Source: Caprella mutica (Eukaryota > Arthropoda > Malacostraca > Amphipoda > Caprellidae). From it: a DNA stretch of 64,000 nucleotides. The position numbers and the translations under genes were made by a program. Position 1 is the stretch's first letter. Each line of letters begins with the position of its first letter. Positions 1 to 13,389 of the stretch are shown here, piece after piece. Under the pieces are notes generated by a model that saw only the letters and a list, made by a program, of their open reading frames with translations, had not been told where the DNA came from and did no database searches. The stretch is taken from contig CANNZV010000839.1 of the NCBI GenBank assembly GCA_947561585.1, positions 549,864-613,863 of the forward strand, written 5' to 3'.

Positions 1-489
1 ATCCTTGAGTTGAGTCAGATAAGTCCGTATGTACTGAATATATTGTCTTCTGATCTCAACAAGAAGAAAACGCAGGATAGATATAATAATATGGTCTCCC
101 TTATGGTATAACATATTGGTCTGTCTTGTTAGAAGTAGAAAATTTCAATGATCATAGTGTTCAAAGCAGGAATGAAGAAATCGTACAGCATATTTTGGTA
201 TTGCTGATCGTCTAATTTCTTCTTCTCGACCATGCACCCCAACCCCTTCCACTCCCAACCAATGACACAAACCGAGGTTGGCTACCGACTGCTCCTCCGT
301 AAAAATATCAAACTACCCCATCCCCCAACTTCCACCACAGGACTTAATTCATATGTTACCTTTTATCCCCCAGTCTCCAAACCTTCTCCGATTCTATAAC
401 ACTAACAATTGCTATCTTATGATTCTTCTGATACCTCACCCTATCTTATATATTCAAACTCTCTACCTCTCCCCGTCTATATTGTTCTA
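1..489. other. No gene recognised; pyrimidine-rich end of a LINE remnant
   Basis: I see no supported gene here. From about 230 to 540 the + strand is strongly C/T-rich, so the minus strand is purine-rich. It probably continues the 3' part of the decayed LINE described at 490-840. The short open frames lack recognisable motifs. Confidence 0.4.
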
Positions 490-840
490 CATTCCTGTCT
501 ACCCTTTCATCCCATTCATACTTGTACCTCTTCTCCCTTCCCCATAACTCCATGTGCTCACAATCTTCTTCCATCCGTCCAAATTTCCCATTACCCTCTC
601 CAAATCAGTCTAATTATTCCTCTAACTCCCAAAGTACTCTTCTAATAAAGCCAGTGTTCCTCTTCTACCACTCTTTTCGCCAAGCCCCTCTAATCCCTCA
701 CGCCACTTTAACACCAGTGCCTTAACCTGCCTATCATTGGCCATCCTCATAACATGCCCTATTCTCTCCAACACCTTCATTTCGATTTTCAACTTTATTG
801 ACCTAATTTCTAATCTTATCCTAACATACCACATATTTGC
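490..840 (-). pseudogene. Decayed non-LTR retrotransposon, C-terminal reverse-transcriptase ORF fragment
   Basis: The minus strand from about 834 down encodes a stretch containing ERIGHVMRMANDRQVKA and then a WREGLEGLG-like segment. This is the style of the extreme C-terminus of LINE ORF2 proteins, which typically read (R)xGHVxRMxxxRxxK. A second piece resembling the following ERMEHLxxWExxxGHKY region (EHMELWGREKRYKYEWDE) appears about 80 nt further on in another frame. One or more frameshifts and an in-frame stop therefore separate the pieces. No catalytic RT motif (YxDD) is present in the window. This is a dead 3' fragment, and the family assignment comes from motif memory, not a search. 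Confidence 0.6.
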
Positions 841-2818
841 CCTCTCCTTTCCATTTGCTTAGCAGTTTCCCATTTCTATTGCTCTAACCATAACTATATT
901 TCTTATCTATCCAACTGTTGCTTATATACTTTTGAAAAATTAGATTTTTATATATACTGATTTTGGTGTTCCTTTCCATAGTTCTCAACCTTCAATACGA
1001 CATTGAACCTGCATTGGTCCTACCTCTTGTTTCTTCACTCATCTGATCTTCTTTGATGAAGAACTTTGCAGTTAGCACTCCTATAATCGAGAGCTTAGTT
1101 GGACTAGACCATATGATCCTTCCTGGAGAAAAGTAATCTATAGTAATGGAGGCTAAAGTCCCACATTTAAATATCATTCTAATGTAGATTGATTGACGAG
1201 ATGCAAATAAAATCACGGCTGCTACACAACCACTTGAAGTAAAATTTTAGAGATATTGAAGAATTACAGCAGTTTTCATGATACATTTCATAACGATATT
1301 TGCCCTCTTTGCATCACTAACTGATCAGGCTTCTAAGACAGTAACCTCAATGCCTGATTCATAAGAAATTTTTTCAGGTTCAAGGAACTAATAAACAATT
1401 GACTTCAGTTTCCCCGAAATGACTTTTTTGGTTTTGAATAATCTTCAAATATAGTCACTGCATATAACGAATGGTCACTACATCTATTCATGTTTATCAC
1501 TGATAAAGGATTACTATCACAATCCTTTACTATCACAAAAAAAACATTTCAATTGTTACAATATAAGATCATTGACAGATAAGCGACTCAAAGTTGTTAC
1601 GTAAAGATGAAAATAATTAGCAAAGCAAATAGCATTTCTAACTAATGAGATAACTGTGCAAGAGTCACATAACACAAACATTTTTACACAAAAGAAACGT
1701 CCCAAAAAGGGTGATACCTTGGAAGACTGACACTATTTTAAAACAGTCTGTACAACAGTCTGTAGTACATAATATAAATTACATTTGATTACATATTTGC
1801 CAATGTTATATAAGCGAAATAATTATTAAAGAGTCCATAAACTCTTCATTATATAACAGTCACATTAGTCTATTGGACTGTCAGTTGGCTTATATTTCAT
1901 ATTTTCCCTTTTCAAAATTGTATCCCTATGCTTTGATTTTAACCTCTTATTTTCTAATAACTTTATTATTATATGAAATTATATGATTATAATTTTGAAC
2001 ATGATTATTTTACGTGAAATATAAAGTAAATATCAGACAATGATATTTTGCTTAATATGTCAAAAGTCCTTCGAAATGGAAACTAAAACTTCCCTCAAAA
2101 ATACCAAAATAAGTCAAGCATTTATTAACATGAGATACATACTGCGACATAAGGATGTAAATCAAGTTACGTTCATACAATAGAGTGTTTGCTTTGTATA
2201 TGTTCTTGTATCTGCATTGCGCAAACAGAATCAGTCATAAAAATGCCTAACCTATATGCCAAATATTTTCAAACTCCATTGCCCAGTATATGCTCCCCAG
2301 TGAGGAATAAATCTTTTCCTGATCACTCGATCGTAAGTCTGCGTACTGCACCAATGAACTGAAGGGCAAATACGACAAAGAGCCTATCTAACATTTTAAC
2401 AATTTTTATTAGTTACATTAGGTAAAGGATATTTCTAACACTAGACCCTTCATTCATAAATTTTTGATATAATTAATTTAGCCTATTTTTTATTTAATTT
2501 TTATTGATGAAAAAACATACAGTTACCATATGGTTAAATAGTGCAGTACAAATTATTAACAACCTTAATTAAACCTTTCTAATGTTTTCAGATATAAAGC
2601 AAATAATTAATAACACAATATAAATGTTGAGTATTTATCTATCTTCATAATACAAAATTACATTACCTAATTCAAAGTATAGGTGATGGACAAAAAAATA
2701 GAATTCAAACACCTAATCAAAATTTTGGCACCACAAACATATTACAAACAAGCAAATTATGACGTAATTAAATGATTTTTTGTTGAAAAAGGTTTTTCCC
2801 TTTTTTCCAATTCCCATA
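841..2818. other. No gene recognised
   Basis: AT-rich sequence with only short open frames. A minus-strand frame at 992-1216 (74 codons) has no motif I recognise. It might be upstream material of the LINE fragment at 490-840, but nothing in it proves that. Confidence 0.4.
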
Positions 2819-2820
2819 TA

Positions 2821-3029
2821 CAGGGTGACCCACAAAAAAGTGTACCCATGTTTGAATTAATATAAATATCGTACACGTACAATCTTAAGCAATGACGGTG
2901 GTAGAAAAGCAATGACATGTAAAAAGTCTAATATTTACATTTACTTCAACTCATTTCTTAGCTACTTATATATACGATATTTATATTAATTCTAAGTTGC
3001 ATGGGTACGCTTTTTTATGGGTCACCCTG
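2821..3029. mobile_element. MITE with long terminal inverted repeats, TA target duplication
   Basis: The element starts CAGGGTGACCCACAAAAAAG and ends with the reverse complement of a near-identical sequence (CTTTTTTATGGGTCACCCTG). The inverted repeats extend about 55 bp with few mismatches and include an AATTAATATAAATATCG block on each side. TA dinucleotides flank it at 2819-2820 and 3030-3031, as expected for Tc1/mariner-type insertion. At 209 bp it is nearly all inverted repeat, so it is non-autonomous and would fold into a hairpin if transcribed. CAGGGTG-type ends are common on mariner-related MITEs in insect genomes (family knowledge). Confidence 0.85.
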
Positions 3030-3031
3030 TA

Positions 3032-5224
3032 TATATTACATTCATTAGTCTTCAATCTATGATATTTACCATCAATATAATAAATAATAATTATCGTTGT
3101 AGGGAACATAAATTATAAATTATGATTTTTATGTTACCATTGAAAATAAAATTATTAAAATTTAACTAATATACAAGCATGCAAATAGAGACAGATGAGA
3201 AATTATATTTAATTGTTAATATTTATTTATAACTACCATCAAATTTATTCGAAATGATTTAGAATTGTATATGATCCTACATTAGTTTGCATGTGAATAC
3301 TAATTATAATCACTTTTTATAATAATTACTTCATTCCATTGACAATCAACATCTATTTCATGACATTTTGTTCTTTAAATCCAATTACTATGTTGGTATT
3401 ATGTCTATTTGCACTAAAATTCAGAGGCTAATATTGATATGTGAATATTTTATTTAAGCTGCTCCAATCGTGTGTTTGATTGAATCTTTTATGTTGCAAT
3501 GAATGGCAGTTGCAATGCCTCTGCCGCTTTTACTTCATAGTTGTGAAAAGAGGAGTAAAATGTTCAGTCACATCAGGAAGGGACTGAGTGGGGGGATTTA
3601 GACTCTAAATCATCATTGCAAGTGCTATAGGTTGGGTACATTTAATATATAAAGGTTCCTTTTGAATTACAAATACATTTGTTCTCATATTTACTATGTT
3701 TCACATAAAGTTATCTTCAGATTCATCGTATGTTAGCAAACATATAACTATTACATAGTTCATTGAAGAGATTTGAACGAGGTATATTTTCCTGCGAACT
3801 CTTGTTGCATTTTTATTGCGTAGCTGGATTTATTGCACACAATAAGGATAAACGGTCCTCAAATTCAAGCATTCACTCAATCTTTTCGCGCAGAATAAAT
3901 GCTGTTCCATCTGGTTTTATTACCGTACGGAGCAACAAAAACCAAATCACCTTCGGAATGTGCGTTACAGACTCTAGTACAAACATTAAAAAGTGAAACC
4001 ATGAAAGTTATTTAGACATATCAAACAAACAGAGTTGTCATGTATTGAAATAAATATTTTAACTAACACTATTACGTAAACTATAGATATAATATCGATA
4101 TTTTTTTATATATTATGTCCATCAGACAGTTGATGGTGTACGTGAGAAGACGCACGACAATTACTATAACTTACCTACATATGTATTCTTTATTGCATTA
4201 TAATGTAACCTTAAAGCAATTTAATTATCGCCCCACCCTAAAGAAGGCCTAGTTACCAACATACTTCGTATACAACGTACACACTGTCATACACAGCATA
4301 TTTGCATACTTATTATGTGAATCAATAAAGTATTACCATTATACGGAAAATGAAGATAGTTTAATAGAGCTTTTAAATAATAGAAAGGCGTATAGCATAT
4401 GAATTCTTTTCTTCCTTGAAGCTATTTGCTCAGCATTTAGTTCTATTAATGAGTGGCACATTTTCTCATCGACTAATGAGTTCTGTAGTCACTTCCTGGC
4501 AAAATGTCATACTCATAAAAACTGAAGGATGAGAGTCAGTAAGAAAGTTCTCTTCTGGGTATGTGATCTTTCTAAGATTCTATCTACCAAACAGTCTATA
4601 CTCTATTATATGTTTAAAAGTGGAGCATTGGAACTGCCTGCAAAAATTGGTACCATATAAATGAATCTGCATTGCGTGAATTTCTAACGGAATCTGATTA
4701 GGTAAAAATACTAAGGTGAAAGATTACACAAAGTACAGAATAACGATCTTTAGTTACAGTTTTAACCCACTAACTCCTTGCCGGGCAGCAATATGTCAAT
4801 AAGTTTTCCGCAAACTCTGGACTCACTGACGAGAATCATAGCACATAGAATTGATGAGTACAAACATCTATTATTTTCTATGTGTTCGGAATATTTTAAT
4901 CATTAAAATCATACCTAATTGTTTGAACTGAAATGTATGTCCCTTATTCTATCCCCTTCACCATCATCTATATTACCCAAAGTACAAGGAATTATCAAAT
5001 TCAGCATTCACCATTGAAAATAATGTTTTTTCCCATTGTATTTTAGATCTGGAAAGTAGCCAAGCGGTTCCATGTATTTCAATAACTATTATGAGAAATT
5101 TCAATCGGGTGCTCAAATTTACATGGACAATCATGAAATACATATAATGGATAAGGATAAGGATATTTATTGATGAATAAAATGAAATACATATCAAGCC
5201 CTTATATAATTTCCATATTAAGGA
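3032..5224. other. No gene recognised
   Basis: AT-rich DNA with no supported gene. An open frame at 3763-3996 (+, 77 codons) has no recognisable domain, no start-context support and no splice continuation that I could defend. Confidence 0.4.
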
Positions 5225-5445
5225 AATTTTCGGGCAAAAAAAAAATTATAAAAGAAATTACACAAGTTAAAAAAAAAAACTAAGTATACAGATCTAAGGA
5301 AAAATAACTATACAAATCACTAATACAATCACAATAATCCCTAATCTGCACTAGCATAACGACCAAGGAAATACTTCTTAAGCTGAAATTTAAAAGAATT
5401 GTAAGAAAAAATATTCCTCAAATAAATGGGTAAAGAGCGCCAGGC
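5225..5445 (-). pseudogene. 3' end of a LINE-type retrotransposon (C-terminal ORF tail and 3' UTR)
   Basis: Read on the minus strand, a frame ending in a stop at 5341-5343 encodes LPIYLRNIFSYNSFKFQLKK followed by YFLGRYASAD. This resembles the final residues of jockey/CR1-like reverse transcriptase ORFs, which commonly read WNxLPxxLRxxxSxxSFKxxLKxYLL. A/T homopolymer runs and a GATAAG repeat near 5150 could be the 3' UTR and tail. Upstream of the fragment the frame is broken by a stop, so only a few dozen residues survive. The identification rests on a short motif, so confidence is moderate. Confidence 0.5.
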
Positions 5446-6449
5446 TCTTTATGGATAAGCAATGAATATTTAGACAATCGCAATATTTTATATGGATGAT
5501 CATAATATATTATATGGATGATCATAAAAAATTATTCGGATAATTATAATATAGTATATGAACAATATTATAATGATAATAATAATATATGAATAATAAT
5601 AAATGGACAATTAGTTGCCCTTCCAAAGGACGTTTCGCTAGTTCCTAATTCCTCACCGTTTGAGAGATAAAGCGGATTAACCTCTAGAAATGGCCTCAGC
5701 AGATGCTACACCAATAATTATTTATTATTATACCACCATGTAACACCCTTTGCATTTGCAACACCGTGACACATTTTAACACTGCATCACCTTTTTGGCT
5801 TCCAATGCCGTTACACATTTAATGCCGTTACAACTTTAATATCATAAATTAACAGACGTAGTAACATTTGAAACAAATACCCTTTTATATGGCATAAGAA
5901 ATTAACTGCAAAGGGCATCTGTAGATCTGATGCAATGACTCAACAAATACCAATGAAACAGCAGGCAAATGGCATATATTTACCATTGCGAGAATTTAGA
6001 TTTAATTTAAAAATCAATGTAGTTCAATGAAAATTCACAATACTGTGAACATTTGGATGTGTGAAGTATTTTGGCTAGATAGTTCAAAGTGCAAGCTATA
6101 TAGGTTATCTCAATCAATATCAGTAAGAGAAGTGGTGTTCTTGTTGTTGTTGTTGTTGTTGTTGTTTTATGGGCTGAATTTTAAGGCAGCACAGTTAGCT
6201 TCCTGTTGAGATTATAATCGAAAGTTATTACAGAGTTATAGCTCTACTGAAGTACCATTGTAAAGAACCGCAACATCTTCTTGCTATTGAATTTTGTCCA
6301 ATTTTTTATTCTACTTTCAATGATTCTTCACTAGTGATTTAGAGATGAATTTTTCATATGAAATGTCTCCATGAAACACAATAATCTCTGCGCTATTAAC
6401 AGTAATACGAACGATTAAGAGTTGACGAACCATATTATGTGCATATAAA
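5446..6449. other. No gene recognised; short microsatellites
   Basis: This stretch contains degenerate ATATGGATGATCATAA-like repetition at about 5490-5600 and a GTT trinucleotide run at about 6140-6165. No gene is supported. Confidence 0.4.
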
Positions 6450-6451
6450 TA

Positions 6452-7042
6452 CAGATCGTACAGCGGACGACTTTTAAACGGACATCATCCTTCAAAGGAC
6501 AGAATTTGTTCGTTGTACAGGACTTGCAGCTCACTACAATGACCTCTATAAATTATACGTTTTAGCCAATATTTTATTCGTCTACCAAGTATCTAGTCAT
6601 ACATTGGTTATATTCAGTGGTATTACAATATGCAATTAAAACTTAATGTATCGTTTTCAGATTTCAGTAATTTGATCTTGTTATCTTTTCCCGCTCTATA
6701 GAAATTTAAAAGTAGTGCACATGTAGTATACTCTTTTTTCACGTAATTCATGTATCTATTTAGTTGCTAATATCTTTGTTTTATTTTACTTATTTTATTA
6801 TTTTGTACGAACATTTATATGAGTAACTCATATAAATATTATAATTTTTTTATTTAAAAAATTATTCAATAATAATCTGAGATCGTGAACCTTCATTGGC
6901 GTTTCTTTGAAATGCTGTTAAAGAAAACTTACAAAGTTTAAATCCCCTAATAAATTAATAATGGGACGTTTCAGCGGACACTGATCGGTAAAACGGACAC
7001 TTTTTTCGGTACATGAACTGTCTGTTGTACGAGCTTTTTCTG
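6452..7042 (-). mobile_element. Non-autonomous TIR transposon, family member 1
   Basis: The ends are CAGATCGTACAGCGGACGAC on the left and, as reverse complement, CAGAAAAAGCTCGTACAACA on the right. TA lies immediately outside both (6450-6451 and 7043-7044). The right-hand part, reverse-complemented, matches 48431-48660: both contain GCATTTCAAAGAAACGC followed by AATGAAGG, and CTCAGATTATTATT. The two copies therefore belong to one family in opposite orientation. No transposase frame is present. The CAG ends and TA duplication suggest the Tc1/mariner/pogo superfamily (inference). Confidence 0.65.
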
Positions 7043-7044
7043 TA

Positions 7045-8506
7045 GCAGTGAAATGTATCATGCTTTGTAAAATATACCGAAAACTGTTGCATATTTATAT
7101 ACGAATTAATTGAAATCAAAACCACAAAACACTAGTTTGAAAACTGTTTAGCAAAGTTTTAGGAAAGTTTGGTTGATAAAATATTTTCAATGATATGTTT
7201 TCAGTGGGTAATGAAGTTCATAATTACTTGAAATGTATGCATTTTCTATATACTATACTTTATTATAAGCTGATTATTCTATTATCAAAGATATTAGAGT
7301 TTTTAAGGATCTTAAAGTAGAGCAGATACATAGTCAATTAACGATGAAAATCAGCAGAAATTGCCTGAAAAAATTTCGCAAAATAACACAACGGAAAAAG
7401 GTGAAAAATATCATCAATCTTAAGAAATGATTTGCACTATAATTTGGTAATTAATGTTTCTCTGATGTGATACTTCTTGGTCAGCTATATGGGACAAATG
7501 AAGTTTTCTCTCTATTAAATTTCCAAAGGAAATTGACCTCCTACGTACTGCATCGCCATACCTCAAGTCCATCCCCCAAAAGCGGTCGAAACTAGCCATT
7601 ACTTTAATACATTGCACGGAATTATCTGCAGGTGCAGGTAATATCGTAAATTTAGAACAGATAATTATGTTTTCAAGAGGCCAATTTAAACTCAACGTTG
7701 AAGTTATTTTTAGGATTCAAACTTTCGAATAGAGAGACTTCTGTTCTTCATCAGGAACAGGTCGAAAACTTGAACTAAACATGACATTTTTTAAACTGAT
7801 GAATATGTATAATTTTACTCCTATCTCATCAAACTATCAAATAACTCATTAATAAGTTTAGTCTTGAAACAGTTTTTCTTCTTAATTCATGTTTCGCTTT
7901 TTATTTTAATAATAATTGAAAATTTTAGGAATAATTCTTTGAAGTTAGTACCCATAGAGAACGAAATGGTGGGGCTATGGAGAATTAAGTGTGGGGCTGT
8001 CATATTCAGTAGTCCCGCCATAACTTTCTCCCTGGGTAGATATCATTTAAGCTAATAAACCTCATAAAACGGAAAAATTTATTGTCCCTGTTAGGGGACT
8101 TCATTTCAATAACTTGTATTCATGTAACATAGATATTGTACGGATGTTCTTCTACTTATATGAGTTCATCCTTAAATGAACTATAATTGGAATTTTAATT
8201 TAAGATAAGAATTTATAATAATAGATTTTATTTTAAAAAATCCTAAAATTTTAAACGTTTTCTGTAAATTCTGTTCGAAATATCTCAGGCGTTATCATTA
8301 AATACTTTATTTTTACTTAAATTATTGATGACCAAATAATTAATTGTGAATAACATTAATGAACATCATTTCTATCATTAGCTTGGTTTAAAATTATCAT
8401 TTGGGAGTTCCATTTTACATAACCTTTAATTTTTTAATGGAAAAATTTTACTTGAAAATATTTTTATCTTACAATATGATATCTATGAATCCATCATTTA
8501 TTTTCC
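7045..8506. other. No gene recognised
   Basis: AT-rich. A minus-strand open frame at 7420-7695 (91 codons) is slightly less AT-rich than its surroundings but shows no motif I can name, and I found no splice continuation. Confidence 0.35.
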
Positions 8507-8890
8507 AAATCTGTTATCTATCAATGATTTTTTTAGATATAATTAAGTATAATTTTTAATTACAATTCTAACTATCTGAGAGTGTAATGTATATACATGT
8601 TCTTTAATAATCAGACGCAGCATGAGATACGACAAGACACCGGACAAAATACTATTCTTTCATCAACAAGTAAAGCAATTGAATATATTTCTACTGAAGA
8701 GATGTTTTTATAGTCTGCAGTCAGTAGTGCATCTGCACAAAACTATGATTGGCGACTAGATATTTTATTCCTTTTGTATTTACACCGAATGAGTGAGAAA
8801 CTCTCTGACTTTGAAAACATAAAAATATTCAGAAAATTCTATATTGCTAAACTAAGGAAAATAAATTAGCTACATTGTTCTATGTATAAG
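8507..8890 (+). repeat. Unclassified dispersed repeat, copy A
   Basis: This copy matches 12795-13215 in the same orientation at high identity. Shared landmarks are CTGAGAGTGTAAT, CAGACGCAGCATGAGATACG, GACACCGGACAAAATACTAT and GATTGGCGACTAGATATTTT. Copy A lacks a stretch of about 28 bp present in copy B just after the AAATTCTAT landmark. I see no terminal inverted repeats or coding potential, so the class is unknown. Confidence 0.8.
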
Positions 8891-10057
8891 ATATATATAT
8901 TATGAACTGAAACAATGGAAGGAAGCGTATTTTAATAATCTCTTCAATACAAACGGATCACGTTACGGATAATATCTACAGTGTACTTTATCGCATCAAG
9001 GTCTTTATTGGGAACAACAGTTAATATCTTATAATAAATAGTTAATTTGGATTGAATTAGTGAATGATATCAGATTTTTGTTTAGCATTTCTAGATTTCC
9101 ATAAAGTCTTAGCAAAATTGTGAAGTATATTCATTGCTAAAAAAATAAAATCGCATGTAGGAAATTTCATCCACGAATTGCTTTTTTGTATTTTCAAGTA
9201 TTTGTAAGATATATATTTCATATTATTTTTACTATTGCATTAATAGCCAGGTGTAAATATACAATAGTGACTTAAGCTTAAACATTTCATATGGACACAT
9301 AAAAAATGTTTATCTATTGATTACAGTTATAAAATTAGATATGCAAAATGGGTTGATGTGCTACAATGTATTTACCGTGTTTCATATTTTGCATTAATTA
9401 ATGAGTTATGAGTTTCTAAAATATAGAACTGAAATAACAGGTAGTAACAAGAATAAATGTGTGGATACATAAGATATAAAATGTAATAATTACAATAGTG
9501 GTAATTAATTATTATTATTTATGCTTTGATTATGAGTCCGAAAATAAGGAAAAGTCTTATATACACGGACGTTTTTACGTTTGAATAATTAAAAGTAACA
9601 CTGAAAGGTATCAATATCTAGCTAAACATGTTATATCACATTTAATTATCGATCACTTGTTAAGTAGTTTATCACATACCTGTATAATATATGAATTATT
9701 TAATGTAGTCACCGTTAAAAATATTCTGTTATGAAAAAGAACTAATTTTTGAGCCAATATTTCTTCTAAGTTTAAATAACCTAATATGAATAATTATATT
9801 GATGATTATTGCACTTACCGTGTGATAAACCCCACATCAAAATGTCTCCATTTTTTTATGTTTACGTACTGTATTAACATCGAGACATGCCTTGCAAATA
9901 TTACAGATTTTATAACTATATATCAGTATATTCAGTTTTATTATTTTACTGTTGCCGGCCAGCAGAAGAAGATTGCAGTAAGAACTGTGGCAAAGACCAT
10001 AAATTATTGATTGCCATCAACAAAGGGTGTTTTTAGTATTGCAGAATATATATAAAT
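8891..10057. other. No gene recognised
   Basis: AT-rich filler. The open frame at 9786-10010 (+) has no recognisable features. Confidence 0.4.
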
Positions 10058-10165
10058 AATATATAATATAAAATATATTCAAATTTTAAATATAATATAC
10101 AATATATTCAAATTTTAGATATAATATAAAATATATTCAAATTTTAAATATAATACAAAATATAG
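10058..10165. repeat. Short tandem repeat, about 43-bp AT-rich unit, three copies
   Basis: The motif ATATATTCAAATTTTAAATA, followed by TAATATA, recurs three times with few substitutions. Confidence 0.75.
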
Positions 10166-11769
10166 CATTTCGTGAACGAAGTGATCGCGCACGATTAAAA
10201 TCATATTTAAAACTCAATGAAGTGTTTATTTAGAACCTTAGGATTGTTATTAAACAGACTTTATGTGGATAAATTAATAATTGAATCTTAATATTGAGCT
10301 ATCATTTCTGTAGCTATAAAATTGTACTATATTCCATAGCCTTTTATTACATTTTCTTTTCTAGTCTCAGATTTGTTTTCATAGGGACATGCATGAAACA
10401 ATCAACATCAATTAAAATTTGATCCAACTCCAAAATTTGTTCGGAGAAGTACAAAAGGTTTTCCAAATAGAGTCCGAAGCAACCCTGTATATACCGTTAG
10501 TTGTCGTAATTAAGTACGGAGGTAGGAATTGGAAAGAATTAGTAATATCCTCTACAGGATACGACCCACAGTTTCAATAGGAATTTTATCGAGAGGAAAT
10601 CTAGTAAATTCTTGCGTGTGGATACAGACCAATAATTACATGAACTGATAAACGATAGGTAGTTAATAATTTAAATATTCACATAGAGTGTAATTTTTTT
10701 TAATGATGACTTATAAATAACAGAGAACTAATCTGTAGAATGAGAATCTGTTTCTTAAAAATAATATAATTCAGCTAAATCTTTTTTTAATTTATAGTAA
10801 AATGCTTTTCGCCAATCTAGAGCGTAATTTGTTCCATTTCGACTTAATTATTTACCCTCTAAATACAAGGCAAAATAGGGCGTTGTTTTTGCTAAGTAAT
10901 TAGTTGAGTTAATTGCACGTACGCTGTCGAGTGACGTCTTCTAACATTTTAAATGGAATTAAATAAGAGAATAGATTTGATGAAGCAGTACTGATGTTTG
11001 AAACACCTTTAAAGTTCACCTCAACTGACGAGGCACTTCCTTAATAAGAACGTTACTCTTATAAATTTCGTAACGAAATGAGGAATAATAAAAGTAACAC
11101 ACCCTGCTATCAAAGGCAATGTGAAATAAAGTAAACCTTCGGCAATGTCTTGCAATGAAGTAATTACTGGAGGTACAACTCAGGACTGAATATAATTGCA
11201 GTTGAATATTTCATATCTCAATTAAACTTCCTTCGTAATTTAGTATATTTATTTCTACACTCTGTAATTTATGCGTTGATATAAAGAAAATGTTTATCTA
11301 CTATAAATGGAATATTCCTTTTATCGATCTCTTTAATATTCATTTTAGAATAAACAAACTGCAAATAGATATTAGAATGAAAATACACACATTTTATATT
11401 TTCCCAATTTGTTCGGCAATTCTGATATTTTCAACGGATGCAATTCTCATCCATTCATAGAATTCTGATGACCGAATGTGTATTTTTAGTTGTGTAAGAT
11501 AATTACTGTTGCACTGAGTGAAGCAAGACAAGTAACATCCTATGGACTGTACACTGTACTGGCAAAGAAAGGTGCATCCGTGATGATTTTTTGACACTTA
11601 ACTAATTTCATATTTCCAAAAAGAAATTTTACTTGTTGTAATGTATATCGAAATTCTGAAATTGATCTGAGTGTACGATGACAAATTTGTGAACTTTGAA
11701 ATTAATAGCAAATAAGAAAATAGTGATTTGATAAATTAGATTAAACCGGATGAACTTTTCTATGGCAAC
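10166..11769. other. No gene recognised
   Basis: AT-rich DNA with no recognisable gene, RNA or repeat. The open frame at 11394-11597 (-) has no motif and reads toward the adjacent minisatellite. Confidence 0.4.
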
Positions 11770-12549
11770 CATACAGTGTACTGTACATACAGTCATACAG
11801 TGTACTGTACATACAGCCATACAGTGTACTGTACATACAGCCATACAGTGTACTGTACATACAGTCATACAGTGTACTGTACATACAGCCATACAGTGTA
11901 CTGTACAAACAGCCATACAGTGTAATGTACATACAGTCATACAGTGTACTGTACATACAGCCATACAGTGTACTGTACATACAGTCATACAGTGTAATGT
12001 ACATACAGTCATACAGTGTACTGTACATACAGCCATACAGTGTACTGTACATACAGTCATACAGTGTACTGTACATACAGCCATACAGTGTACTGTACAT
12101 ACAGTCATACAGTGTAATGTACATACAGTCATACAGTGTACTGTACATACAGCCATACAGTGTACTGTACATACAGTCATACAGTGTACTGTACATACAG
12201 CCATACAGTGTACTGTACATACAGTCATACAGTGTACTGTACATACAGTCATACAGTGTACTGTACATACAGCCATACAGTGTACTGTACATACAGCCAT
12301 ACAGTGTACTGTACATACAGTCATACAGTGTACTGTACATACAGCCATACAGTGTACTGTACATACAGCCATACAGTGTACTGTACATACAGCCATACAG
12401 TGTAATGTACATACAGTCATACAGTGTAATGTACATACAGTCATACAGTGTACTGTACATACAGCCATACAGTGTACTGTACATACAGCCATACAGTGTA
12501 CTGTACATACAGCCATACAGTGTACTGTACATACAGTCATACAGTGTAC
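11770..12549. repeat. 24-bp minisatellite, about 32 copies
   Basis: The unit reads ACAGTGTACTGTACATACAG and then YCAT. Variation is limited almost entirely to a C/T at the Y position, an occasional TGTAATGTAC in place of TGTACTGTAC, and one CAAACAG. Because 24 is a multiple of three and the unit lacks stops in several frames, both strands carry open frames of over 200 codons. These are by-products of the repeat. The unit holds a near-palindrome around TGTACTGTACA. Confidence 0.95.
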
Positions 12550-12794
12550 CATTAGTCACAGTTTTATTGGTCAATAGGGAATACAGAGAGAAATATCTGG
12601 CTAATTGATTGCCTCGATCTATTTGGTAGGTAGGTAAGTAGAATTGACAAAAGTCGTAAAGCAATGTAGTAATTACATTGTTTATAATTTAGACAGTATA
12701 AAATGCAACTATCAAAATCGTTGGTTGAAAAAACAATCATAAAGAAAATTGTCTGTGAGTGTTCTTACTTCCATTACCTATACTAGGTATTTTT

Positions 12795-13215
12795 CAAAAT
12801 CTGTTTTCTACCAAAGTGAACTTATTAATAATATAAAATTAAATATTATTTTTCTTTACAATTCTAACCATCTGAGAGTGTAATTGATATACATGTTCTT
12901 TAATAATCAGACGCAGCATGAGATACGACAAGACACCGGACAAAATACTATTCTTTCATCAACAAGTAAAGCAATTGAATATATTTCTATTGAAGAGATG
13001 TGTTTTATAGTCTGCAGTCAGTAGTGCATCTGCACAAAACTATGATTGGCGACTAGATATTTTATTCCATTTGTATTTACACCGAATGAATTAGAAACTC
13101 TCTGACTTTGAAAACATAAGAATATTCAGAAAATTCTATTGAAGTATAATTGTACAATTTACATAGCTGAACAAGAGAAAATAAATTAGTTGCATTGTTA
13201 TACATGTATAACATA
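12795..13215 (+). repeat. Unclassified dispersed repeat, copy B
   Basis: Second copy of the repeat at 8507-8890, same orientation, about 4.3 kb downstream. It begins near CAAAATCTGTTTTCTACCAA and ends near TTGCATTGTTATACATG. It carries an extra stretch of about 28 bp relative to copy A. Confidence 0.8.
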
Positions 13216-13389
13216 AATATCTATAGTTGTTATATACATATAATTTATAACATTTTAAACTTTAATAACTTTCTTAAAATTGAATCATTTTAAATTTGGT
13301 GAGTTTTAAATAATCGCTTTAGAATTTAGACATTATCTCAAAAACTACATTGTTTCATTTTATAACTAGACATATATAACTAGATTACG

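Noticed and set aside
11629..12664. Open frames of 227-307 codons on both strands over the 24-bp array
   Set aside because: The unit is a multiple of three and happens to lack stops in several frames. The peptides are perfect octapeptide repeats on both strands at once, with no start context or gene structure.
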